A DNA stretch of 64,000 nt from Arthrobacter sp. NicSoilC5 (GTDB taxonomy: Bacteria; Actinomycetota; Actinomycetes; Actinomycetales; Micrococcaceae): positions 3,720,001 to 3,784,000 of the forward strand of contig NZ_AP024660.1 of the NCBI RefSeq assembly GCF_019977395.1, written 5' to 3'. The position numbers were made by a program, and so were the translations under genes. Under the pieces are notes generated by a model. The model ran no database searches. It was not told the DNA's origin and saw only the letters and a program-made list of their open reading frames with translations. This document shows positions 1 through 7,966 of this stretch, piece by piece (position 1 is the first letter of the stretch; every line of letters starts with the position of its first letter).

Positions 1-258
1 CTCCTCGGGTTCGTTGACACCCGGGGAATCCACCAGGGCTGCGGCCAGGCGGAGCTGCTTGGTGCGGGAACCGCCGTCCCAGCTGAGCTGCCCGGCGGCT
101 GCCTTCATCCTGCCGCTGAGCAGCAGGGACAACGCCGTGCGCTGGTCCTGCCTGTCGCCGGTCACGAGCAGCAGTTCACCGCGCGCCACCCCCAGGGAGG
201 TGGGGGGAAGCAGCGGGTCCCGGCGTCCTTTGGCCTGGAGCTGGTGTGCTGAGAGCAA
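1..258 (-). CDS. ABC-transporter ATPase-like protein (N-terminal part, cut by window edge)
   Basis: Only the first 86 codons are inside the window and the frame runs open to base 1. The TTG start at 258 is chosen because GAAAGG lies just upstream and the frame has no earlier convincing start. Residues about 25-60 (GELLLVTGDRQDQRTAL, then SGRMKAAAGQLSWDG) resemble the Walker A region of an ABC ATPase. However, the loop reads GDRQDQRTA instead of GxxGxGKS/T, so the canonical Lys is missing. Degenerate P-loops of this kind are known to me from actinobacterial ATPase-like partners of YhgE/Pip membrane proteins, which is inference here. It is transcribed away from the neighbouring reductase's 3' end, and a TetR-type operator covers its putative promoter. 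Confidence 0.45.
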   Translation of the reverse strand, partial: MLSAHQLQAKGRRDPLLPPTSLGVARGELLLVTGDRQDQRTALSLLLSGRMKAAAGQLSWDGGSRTKQLRLAAALVDSPGVNEPEE

Positions 259-289
259 GGATTGCCTTTCGCAGAAGAAGTCTGCATCA

Positions 290-318
290 AGACTAACCGA
301 ACTGACTGGTCAGTTCAA
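290..318 (-). promoter_or_regulatory. Promoter with TetR-type operator
   Basis: On the minus strand a -35 TTGAAC (318-313) and a -10 TAGTCT (295-290) are separated by exactly 17 nt. An inverted repeat GAACTGAC-TG-GTCAGTTC (299-316) covers the -35 box and most of the spacer. The ACTGAC...GTCAGT core is a common operator form for TetR-family repressors (family knowledge). It lies 41 bp upstream of the TTG start of the ABC-like gene. No TetR gene is seen inside the window. Confidence 0.6.
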
Positions 319-325
319 ATAGACC

Positions 326-1780
326 TCAGAGACCGTACTTCTCCAGGAGGCGGAGCCACACCTCGCTGATGGTGGGGTAGGAGGGGACGGCATGCCACAG
401 GCGGTCCAGGGGCACCTCGCCCACTATGGCGATGGTGGCGGCGTGCAGCAGTTCCGCCACATCCGGGCCGGTGAACGTTGCGCCGAGGAGAACCTTCCGG
501 TCTTCGTCGACCACCAGCTGGGCCCAGCCGTCGTAGTTCTCCGAGTGGAGGGAGGAGCCGGCAACCTGGATGGGGAGCTCCACGGACGAGGCGTTGTACC
601 CGTCCTTCCTCGCCGCCTTCAGGGTCCGTCCCACGCCGGCCAGTTCGGGGTCGGTAAAGACCACGCTGGGCACTGCATGCTGGTTGGCCGTCTGCGCGTA
701 GCGCGTCCAGTCCTCCGGGGTCCCCTTCAGCCCGCCCCTGGCCCGGGCGGCAATGGCGTCACCCGTGGCGCGGGCCTCGTATTTGCCCTGGTGGGTGAAG
801 AGGTTCTTGCCGGCGGCGTCGCCCACGGCGTAGAGCCAGGGATCGTCGCCGGGTATTTCGCGGACCAGGCCCGAGGCGTCCGTTGACAAGGACAGGTGGC
901 CTGATTCGTCGGGCTCGAAACCCACGCTTTCCAGGCCCAGGCCCTCGAGTGCCGGGTGGCGGCCGGTGGAGACCAGGACCTTGTCCGAGGTGACAGTGGT
1001 TCCGTCGCCGAGGCTTACGGTGAGGGTTCCGTCGTCGTTTCCGCTGATCCGCTCGGTCGCGGTGTGCAGCCGGAGTTCGACGCCGTCCGCCCTCAGTCCC
1101 GCGGCGACCAGGGCCGCGGCCTCTTCCGGAAAAGTGCCCAGCAGTGCGCTGCGCGCCACCAGGGTAACGCTTGAACCAAGCCGCGCGAAGGCCTGGGCCA
1201 GCTCTGCTCCGGCCACACCGCCGCCCAAAACCGTCAGCCGGTCCGGGACCTCGCTGGCCGACGTTGCTTCGCGCGTTCCCCAGACCTGCACGTCCTGCAG
1301 TCCCTCAATGGGCGGCGTGTTGGGGGTGGAGCCCGTGGCAAGCACCACGGCATGCCGGGCCCGCAGGAGGTGCTGCGTGCCGTCGAGGCCGGCCACCTCG
1401 ACGGCCTTCGGCCCGGTCAGCCATGCATGGCCGCGCACCAGTTCGATGCCGGTGTCCTTGACCCATGAAACCTGGCTGTCATCCTGCCAGTTGGAGGTGA
1501 AGTAGTTGCGGCGCTCCAGGACGGCGGCGGCGTCCAGGGTGCGCGTGACCGCCTCCTTGGCCCCCGGGGTGGTCTGTGCCCCGTGGAGCGCAGTGCCGGG
1601 CCGGAGGAGTGCCTTCGATGGCATGCACGCCCAGTAAGAGCATTCGCCGCCCACCAGTTCCGCTTCCACGAGGACGGCCGTCAGGCCGCCCTGGACCACG
1701 CGGTCGGCCACGTTTTCCCCTACGGCGCCTGCGCCGATAACAACAACATCAAATTCGCGCCCAGCGGCCTCGGGATTCAT
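326..1780 (-). CDS. Class I pyridine nucleotide-disulfide oxidoreductase family flavoprotein
   Basis: A 484-residue FAD- and NAD(P)-dependent reductase of the dihydrolipoamide dehydrogenase/mercuric reductase fold. The FAD dinucleotide motif GAGAVG is at residues 16-21, the redox-active disulfide is C47-SYWA-C52, the second nucleotide motif is GGGVAGAE (middle of the protein), and the second FAD motif is AVGDAAG. The C-terminal dimerisation domain ends in PSYPTISE, where true lipoamide dehydrogenases have HPTxSE, so the catalytic His is replaced by Tyr. The substrate is therefore unlikely to be ordinary lipoamide and cannot be named. The ATG at 1780 is chosen because a -10 TAGGCT (1792-1787) precedes it by 6 nt, indicating a leaderless mRNA. 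An in-frame TTG lies 6 nt further upstream. Confidence 0.85.
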   Translation of the reverse strand: MNPEAAGREFDVVVIGAGAVGENVADRVVQGGLTAVLVEAELVGGECSYWACMPSKALLRPGTALHGAQTTPGAKEAVTRTLDAAAVLERRNYFTSNWQDDSQVSWVKDTGIELVRGHAWLTGPKAVEVAGLDGTQHLLRARHAVVLATGSTPNTPPIEGLQDVQVWGTREATSASEVPDRLTVLGGGVAGAELAQAFARLGSSVTLVARSALLGTFPEEAAALVAAGLRADGVELRLHTATERISGNDDGTLTVSLGDGTTVTSDKVLVSTGRHPALEGLGLESVGFEPDESGHLSLSTDASGLVREIPGDDPWLYAVGDAAGKNLFTHQGKYEARATGDAIAARARGGLKGTPEDWTRYAQTANQHAVPSVVFTDPELAGVGRTLKAARKDGYNASSVELPIQVAGSSLHSENYDGWAQLVVDEDRKVLLGATFTGPDVAELLHAATIAIVGEVPLDRLWHAVPSYPTISEVWLRLLEKYGL

Positions 1781-1814
1781 GACCAAAGCCTAGCCGGGGA
1801 CGGCCGGCCTGACA

Positions 1815-1854
1815 GCACAAAAAAGGTCCGCACCGGCGAACCGGTGCGGACCTT
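1815..1854 (-). terminator. Rho-independent terminator of tRNA-Arg
   Basis: A perfect 14-bp stem at 1823-1854 (AAGGTCCGCACCGG, loop CGAA) is followed on the minus strand by a run of T (complement of the A run at 1817-1822). It sits immediately downstream of the tRNA-Arg gene. Confidence 0.85.
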
Positions 1855-1856
1855 GT

Positions 1857-1933
<77 letters not shown>

Positions 1934-2032
1934 ATTCTGTGTCCCGGGAGAAGAACCGCTCTCCCCGAACCTCGAATTACTTTACGCGAGGCGGGGCCCG
2001 ATGCCAAATCGAAGCGGCTGTAATCTGTGCGA

Positions 2033-2166
2033 CTAGACCGGTCTAGGTGACCTTCGTCACTTAATGGGCGTTTTCGCGGCAACAATTCCTTGATTTCCCG
2101 CGGAATTCACTTTCGGTGACCGGATATGTCAGTCAAGCTCCCCAAAAACTCCACTGGTCCGGACCA
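2033..2166 (+). promoter_or_regulatory. pckG upstream regulatory region with three dyads, including a CRP/GlxR-like site
   Basis: Three symmetric elements lie in the 177 bp before pckG. The first is a perfect 14-bp palindrome CTAGACCGGTCTAG (2033-2046). The second is GGTGA-CCTTCG-TCACT (2046-2061), matching the TGTGA-N6-TCACA pattern of CRP/GlxR sites at the inner GTGA-N6-TCAC core. The third is a perfect 12-bp palindrome TGGTCCGGACCA (2155-2166), directly followed by a -10-like TAGCAT. Control of a gluconeogenic gene by a cAMP-responsive CRP-type regulator is plausible, but the regulators are inferred, not seen. Confidence 0.5.
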
Positions 2167-2209
2167 TAGCATTTAGGACACACCGATGAACCCGAGGAAG
2201 GGAACTGCA

Positions 2210-4042
<1,833 letters not shown>

Positions 4043-4060
4043 CAGCCGCCCACCTTCCAT

Positions 4061-4108
4061 ACGACGACGGCCCCGCACCTTTTCGAAAAGGTGCGGGGCC
4101 GTCGTCGT
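4061..4108. terminator. Bidirectional hairpin between pckG and hmp
   Basis: A perfect 48-bp palindrome whose 24-bp half starts ACGACGACGGCCCCGCACC, centred on TTTCGAAA, lies between the converging 3' ends of pckG (4042) and hmp (4127). There is no clear T tract on either side, but position and stability fit a shared terminator. Confidence 0.75.
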
Positions 4109-4126
4109 TCACGAAGGCGCCGGAAA

Positions 4127-5287
4127 TCAGCTGGCGAGCCAGATGTCCGGGCCGAAGACCTCGTAGTGGATCTTGGTGGCCGGGATGCCGGCGTTGATGG
4201 CCTCGTTGCGGATGTTCTTCATGAACGGCAGCGGGCCGCAGAGGTACAGGGAGGCGTCGGCCGGCAGGTCGACTTCACGCAGGGACATGAATCCCTGCTT
4301 GGCGCCGTCCACCGGCTTCTCCAGCCAAAGCTGCAGTTCGGCACCGTCCAGGCGTTCGACGTCGTCCGTCATCTGGCTGCGCAGGGCCCAGCTGTCCAGG
4401 GTGCTCTCGGCGTGAAGCACCAGGACCTGGCGGTCGGAGCCGGACTCGGCGAGGGAACGGAGGATGGAGGCGGTGGGGGTGCAGCCGATGCCGGCGGAGG
4501 CCAGGACGACGGGTCCGTCGCCTTCCTTGAGCGTGATCTCGCCGTAGGGGTTGGAGATCTCGACGACGTCGCCCACCTGGACGGTGTTGTGCAGCACGGG
4601 GGAGACCTCGCCGCCGTCGTCCAGCTTGGTGGTGAAGGTGCGGCTGGTGCCCGCGTCGCCGGAAAGGGAGTACTGGCGCACCTGGCGCAGGCCGTCGGCA
4701 ACGGCCACCTTGACGCTGATGTACTGGCCGGGAAGGGCCGGGGTGACGGGGGTGTCGTCCGCGGGCTCCAGGGTGAAGGTCATGGACCCGGTCCCTGCGG
4801 GGGTCTTGGCCGCCACGCGCCACGGCATCCACATTTTGTCATTGGCCTGGGCTGCATACAGGCCCTTCTCGAGCTTGATCAGGGCATCGGCCATCAGCCA
4901 GTACACCTCGGTCCAGGCTTCGGCGATCTCGGGCGTGATGACCTCGGCCAGGTCCTCGGCGATGGCGCCGAACAGGTGCTCGTAGACCACCTGGTACTGC
5001 GGTTCGGTGATGCCCAGGGAGGCGTGGCGGTGGGCGATGCGGGAAAGGACCGTCTCCGGCAGGGTGCCCGGGTTGTTCACCAGGTGGGTGGCGAAGGCGG
5101 CGATGCTCCCGGCCAGGGCCTGCTGCTGGTTGCCGGAGCGCTGGTTGGAGCGGCTGAACAGGCCATCCATCAGTTCGGGGTGCGCCGCGAACAGGCGGGC
5201 GTAGAAGTTGGGGGTGATGGAACCGATCCGGGAGCCGACCAGCGGCAGGGTGGCCTCAATGACGGGGCGGGACTTGTCCGAGAGCAT
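4127..5287 (-). CDS. hmp: Flavohemoprotein, nitric oxide dioxygenase
   Basis: A 386-residue cytosolic flavohaemoglobin that oxidises NO to nitrate with O2 and NAD(P)H. The globin domain is at residues 1-140, with the B10 Tyr29 in NFYARLF and the proximal His88 in RIAHRHASLG. The FAD-binding reductase domain follows at about 155-260, with RQYSLS as the flavin motif, and then the NAD-binding domain with GIGCTPTASIL and the C-terminal YEVFGPD. The RBS is AGGAG, 7 nt before the ATG. It lies directly downstream of the NsrR-like gene on the same strand, separated by a 140-bp promoter region with stacked dyads, so NO-responsive repression is the likely control. Confidence 0.96.
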   Translation of the reverse strand: MLSDKSRPVIEATLPLVGSRIGSITPNFYARLFAAHPELMDGLFSRSNQRSGNQQQALAGSIAAFATHLVNNPGTLPETVLSRIAHRHASLGITEPQYQVVYEHLFGAIAEDLAEVITPEIAEAWTEVYWLMADALIKLEKGLYAAQANDKMWMPWRVAAKTPAGTGSMTFTLEPADDTPVTPALPGQYISVKVAVADGLRQVRQYSLSGDAGTSRTFTTKLDDGGEVSPVLHNTVQVGDVVEISNPYGEITLKEGDGPVVLASAGIGCTPTASILRSLAESGSDRQVLVLHAESTLDSWALRSQMTDDVERLDGAELQLWLEKPVDGAKQGFMSLREVDLPADASLYLCGPLPFMKNIRNEAINAGIPATKIHYEVFGPDIWLAS

Positions 5288-5334
5288 CTGTACTCCTGAG
5301 GTTATGGCCGGGGCCTTCGTCCGGCCGGATGAAA

Positions 5335-5399
5335 ACTCATATTTGAAATGCGAGTATTTCTGCCTCAGTTCTACACCTTGTAGAAGTTTGAAATCAAAC
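5335..5399 (-). promoter_or_regulatory. hmp promoter with NsrR-like operator and two further dyads
   Basis: Three inverted repeats are packed between nsrR and hmp. 5335-5355 is a 10-1-10 dyad (ACTCATATTT, G, AAATGCGAGT; 8 of 10 pairs), an AT-rich arrangement like NsrR operators. 5369-5385 is TTCTACA-CCT-TGTAGAA with perfect arms. 5386-5399 is GTTTGA-AA-TCAAAC with perfect arms. On the minus strand a possible -35 TTGATT and -10 TAGAAC are 18 nt apart and fall inside the two perfect dyads. The assignment to NsrR is inferred from the neighbouring gene. Confidence 0.6.
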
Positions 5400-5427
5400 C
5401 GGGAGCAGGCAACCGGATATGGGACAC

Positions 5428-5877
5428 TCAGAGGCCGGGGCGGAGGCCGATCATCCGGAAGACCGGCGCCATCTGAGGGGCCTGGGGAAGGTCCCCGATC
5501 ACCACCGAATCAAGCTCGGCGTAAAAAGCCTCCCGCGCACGGGCCAGGGCGCCACGCAGCCTGCACTCGTTGATCAGGGGGCAGTTGCCGGCCGGGGACA
5601 CGCAGTCCGCGGGATCCGTGCGGGTATCAAGCTGCCGCAGGATCTGGCCCACCGTGGCGATGCGCCCGGCATGGCTGAGCCGTGAACCGCCGGACCGGCC
5701 GCGCACCACTTCGATCAGGCCCATGGTCCGCAGCCTGGCCATGGCCTTGCTGACGTGGTTGTACGGTGTCCCCACCGAGTCCGCGATGCTCTGGGTGGTG
5801 AGCAGCGTGCCGTCCGGAACCGCTGCGAGCACCATGAGTGCCCGCAGGCTCACGTCGGCGAAGGCATTGATCTTCAT
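5428..5877 (-). CDS. nsrR: Rrf2-family NO-sensing repressor, NsrR-like
   Basis: A 149-residue winged-helix regulator of the Rrf2 family. The N-terminal helix-turn-helix (MKINAFADVSLRALMVLA, then SIADSVGTPYNHVSKAM) is typical. A three-Cys cluster in DCVSPAGNCPLINEC (C-x6-C-x5-C, about residues 93-106) matches the [4Fe-4S]-ligating Cys set of NsrR rather than IscR. It represses NO-detoxification genes, and hmp lies next downstream. It starts 15 bp after the stop of the 165-residue hypothetical gene, so it is probably also cotranscribed from manB. The assignment rests on the Cys pattern plus hmp adjacency. Confidence 0.88.
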   Translation of the reverse strand: MKINAFADVSLRALMVLAAVPDGTLLTTQSIADSVGTPYNHVSKAMARLRTMGLIEVVRGRSGGSRLSHAGRIATVGQILRQLDTRTDPADCVSPAGNCPLINECRLRGALARAREAFYAELDSVVIGDLPQAPQMAPVFRMIGLRPGL

Positions 5878-5892
5878 TGCTGCGGGTCCGGT

Positions 5893-6390
5893 CTAGTCCA
5901 CCCAGATGACGGGCTCGCTGGCATCTGCACCGAGCTCGCCGAATTCCCAGGACTGGGTGGTGGCGTTTGCCGAGTAGGGGAGCACTGCGGCGAAGAGCGA
6001 ACCATCCCGGTGTTCAGCCGCCACGTGGATGGCGTCCGAATCCTCCTCCACCAGCAGGATGTCGCACACCACGGCAGCGGCGCGGAAGTCGTCCCGGTTC
6101 TGGCGGAGGAGCGCCTGCAGGTCGTGGATCATGGCGTCGGCGTCAAAGTCCGCGTCGCTGCCCTCTCCGGCATCCGCGGGAGAGACGGCAACCAGCCGCA
6201 CTTCGCCGTCGTTCTGGACGGTCAACGCGAAGGGCAGGAAGCCGCCGTTGCGCTGGAGCTGCTCCTGGGCCGCGCTGACGCCCGTGCCCAGGAGGTTCTC
6301 CAGGTCCGTTGCCGTGGCTTCGGAGACGGAATCACGCCAGCTGTCCTGCCCGCTGTTTCCGTCCGCTGCCTGCCCGGTATGGTCAGTCAT
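5893..6390 (-). CDS. Hypothetical acidic protein between manB and nsrR
   Basis: 165 residues, soluble and strongly acidic, with no signal peptide or membrane segment and no recognised catalytic motif. The N-terminal 30 residues look disordered (rich in Gly, Ser, Asp and Thr). The remainder has alternating hydrophobic strands (FLPFALTVQ, VRLVAVSP, AAVVCDILLV, SLFAAVLPY) suggesting a compact alpha/beta fold. It begins 6 bp after the manB stop codon and ends 15 bp before nsrR, so it is the middle gene of a likely operon. The function is unknown. Confidence 0.8.
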   Translation of the reverse strand: MTDHTGQAADGNSGQDSWRDSVSEATATDLENLLGTGVSAAQEQLQRNGGFLPFALTVQNDGEVRLVAVSPADAGEGSDADFDADAMIHDLQALLRQNRDDFRAAAVVCDILLVEEDSDAIHVAAEHRDGSLFAAVLPYSANATTQSWEFGELGADASEPVIWVD

Positions 6391-6396
6391 CCGGTG

Positions 6397-7815
6397 CTAG
6401 GCCCGCACCAGGGAAAGGACGCGGTCGCGCACGCGTTCCATGGTGGCCCGGTCCGTGGCCTCGGCGTTGAGCCGCAGGAACGGTTCGGTGTTGGACGGGC
6501 GCAGGTTGAACCAGTAGCTGCCGTCGTTGGCGGTGAACGTGCTGCCGTCCAGGTTGTCGATGGTGAGGTCCTCGTCCGCGAACGCCTGGCGCACGCGCTC
6601 CACCGCTGCCGGCTTGTCCTCCACCTCGGAGTTGATCTCGCCGGAGCTGACGTACGGCTCGTATTCGCGGGCCAGTTCGGAAAGCGGGCCGTCCTGCTCG
6701 CCCAGCGCCGCCAGGACGTGCATGGCGGCCAGCATGCCGGTGTCAGCGTTCCAGAAGTCGCGGAAGTAGAAGTGCGCGGAGTGCTCGCCGCCGAACACGG
6801 CACCTTCCTTGGCCATGACTGCCTTGATGAAGGAGTGGCCCACCCGCGTGCGGACCGCGCGTCCGCCGTCGTGCTCCACCAGTTCCGCAACGGCGCGGGA
6901 GGTGAGCAAGTTGTGGATGATGCTGGGCGTTTCCTCGCCCTGGGCCTTGGCGCGGGCGATTTCGCGGCGTGCCACCATGCCGGTGATGGCCGACGGCGAG
7001 ACGGGCTCGCCCTTCTCGTCAATGACGAAGCAGCGGTCGGCGTCGCCGTCGAAGGCAAGGCCGATGTCCGCTCCGTGCTCGATCACTGCGGCCTGCAGGT
7101 CGCGGAGGTTTTCCGGCTCCAGCGGGTTGGCCGGGTGGTTGGGGAAGGAGCCGTCCAGTTCGAAGTACAGCGGAACGATGCCGAAGGGCAGCTTGGGCAG
7201 CAGCGTGTCGCCCAGCACCGCCGGGGTGGTCAGGCCGGCCATGCCGTTGCCGGCGTCCACCACTACTTTCAGGGGGCGGGAGGCGGAGAGGTCAACGAGC
7301 TTGCGGAGGTACTCGGAGTAGTCCTTGAGCACGTCGCGGACGCTGATCAGGCCGCGGGCGCCGGCGGCGGGGATGGAACCGGAGTTGAGGTACTGCTCCG
7401 CGAGGGCCTGGATGTCCTTGAGGCCGGTTTCGGAGGAGATGGGAACGGCGCCTGCCTTGGCCATCTTGATGCCGTTGTATTCGGCGGGGTTGTGGCTGGC
7501 GGTGAAGGTGGCTCCGGCGCGGTTGAGGAAGCCGCAGGCGAAGTACAGCTCGTCGGTGGAGATCAGGTCCAGGAGCTCCACGCTGGCACCCCGGGTTGCC
7601 GCTCCGTTGGCGAAGGCCTTGGAGAACTCGGGGGAGGATGGGCGCATGTCGCCGCCCACCACGATGGTCTGGCCTTCGAGCTGCAGGACATCCACGAACG
7701 CGGCCCCCACGGCTTCGACGATTTCGGCGGTGATCGACTCGCCCACAATCCCACGGACGTCGTAGGCCTTGAAGGATGCCGAGAGATCAAATGTCGTTGT
7801 CTGTTCGCTAGTCAC
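6397..7815 (-). CDS. manB: Phosphomannomutase/phosphoglucomutase
   Basis: A 472-residue alpha-D-phosphohexomutase that interconverts hexose 6- and 1-phosphates for GDP-mannose or glucan precursors. The phosphoserine loop TASHNP is at about residue 100, the Mg-binding loop DGDADR in the middle, and the C-terminal sugar-phosphate loop RPSNTEP near the end. The much longer open frame upstream is not used. The GTG at 7815 follows a -10 TAAGAT (7828-7823) by 7 nt, with -35 TTGGCC 16 nt further up, giving a leaderless mRNA, and the protein then starts as expected (SFKAYDVRG near residue 12). It heads the manB-hypothetical-nsrR unit and is divergent from recQ. Confidence 0.93.
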   Translation of the reverse strand: MTSEQTTTFDLSASFKAYDVRGIVGESITAEIVEAVGAAFVDVLQLEGQTIVVGGDMRPSSPEFSKAFANGAATRGASVELLDLISTDELYFACGFLNRAGATFTASHNPAEYNGIKMAKAGAVPISSETGLKDIQALAEQYLNSGSIPAAGARGLISVRDVLKDYSEYLRKLVDLSASRPLKVVVDAGNGMAGLTTPAVLGDTLLPKLPFGIVPLYFELDGSFPNHPANPLEPENLRDLQAAVIEHGADIGLAFDGDADRCFVIDEKGEPVSPSAITGMVARREIARAKAQGEETPSIIHNLLTSRAVAELVEHDGGRAVRTRVGHSFIKAVMAKEGAVFGGEHSAHFYFRDFWNADTGMLAAMHVLAALGEQDGPLSELAREYEPYVSSGEINSEVEDKPAAVERVRQAFADEDLTIDNLDGSTFTANDGSYWFNLRPSNTEPFLRLNAEATDRATMERVRDRVLSLVRA

Positions 7816-7966
7816 GGGCTTTATCTTACGTGGGCGGCGCATGTGGCCAACGGGTTTGGGGAGAACTTGCGTCACAGCGGTGGCTTTGCAGCGCGTGCCC
7901 GGCAGGTTTCCACATAGCGGCGCGATCGCTGTGCGGGGTGTCGGAGGGTGCTGGGATACTGAATCA

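Noticed and set aside
5755..7917. 720-residue open frame on the plus strand opposite nsrR, the hypothetical gene and manB
   Set aside because: It spans three real minus-strand genes and has a low-complexity Val/Gly/Ala translation typical of antisense shadows.
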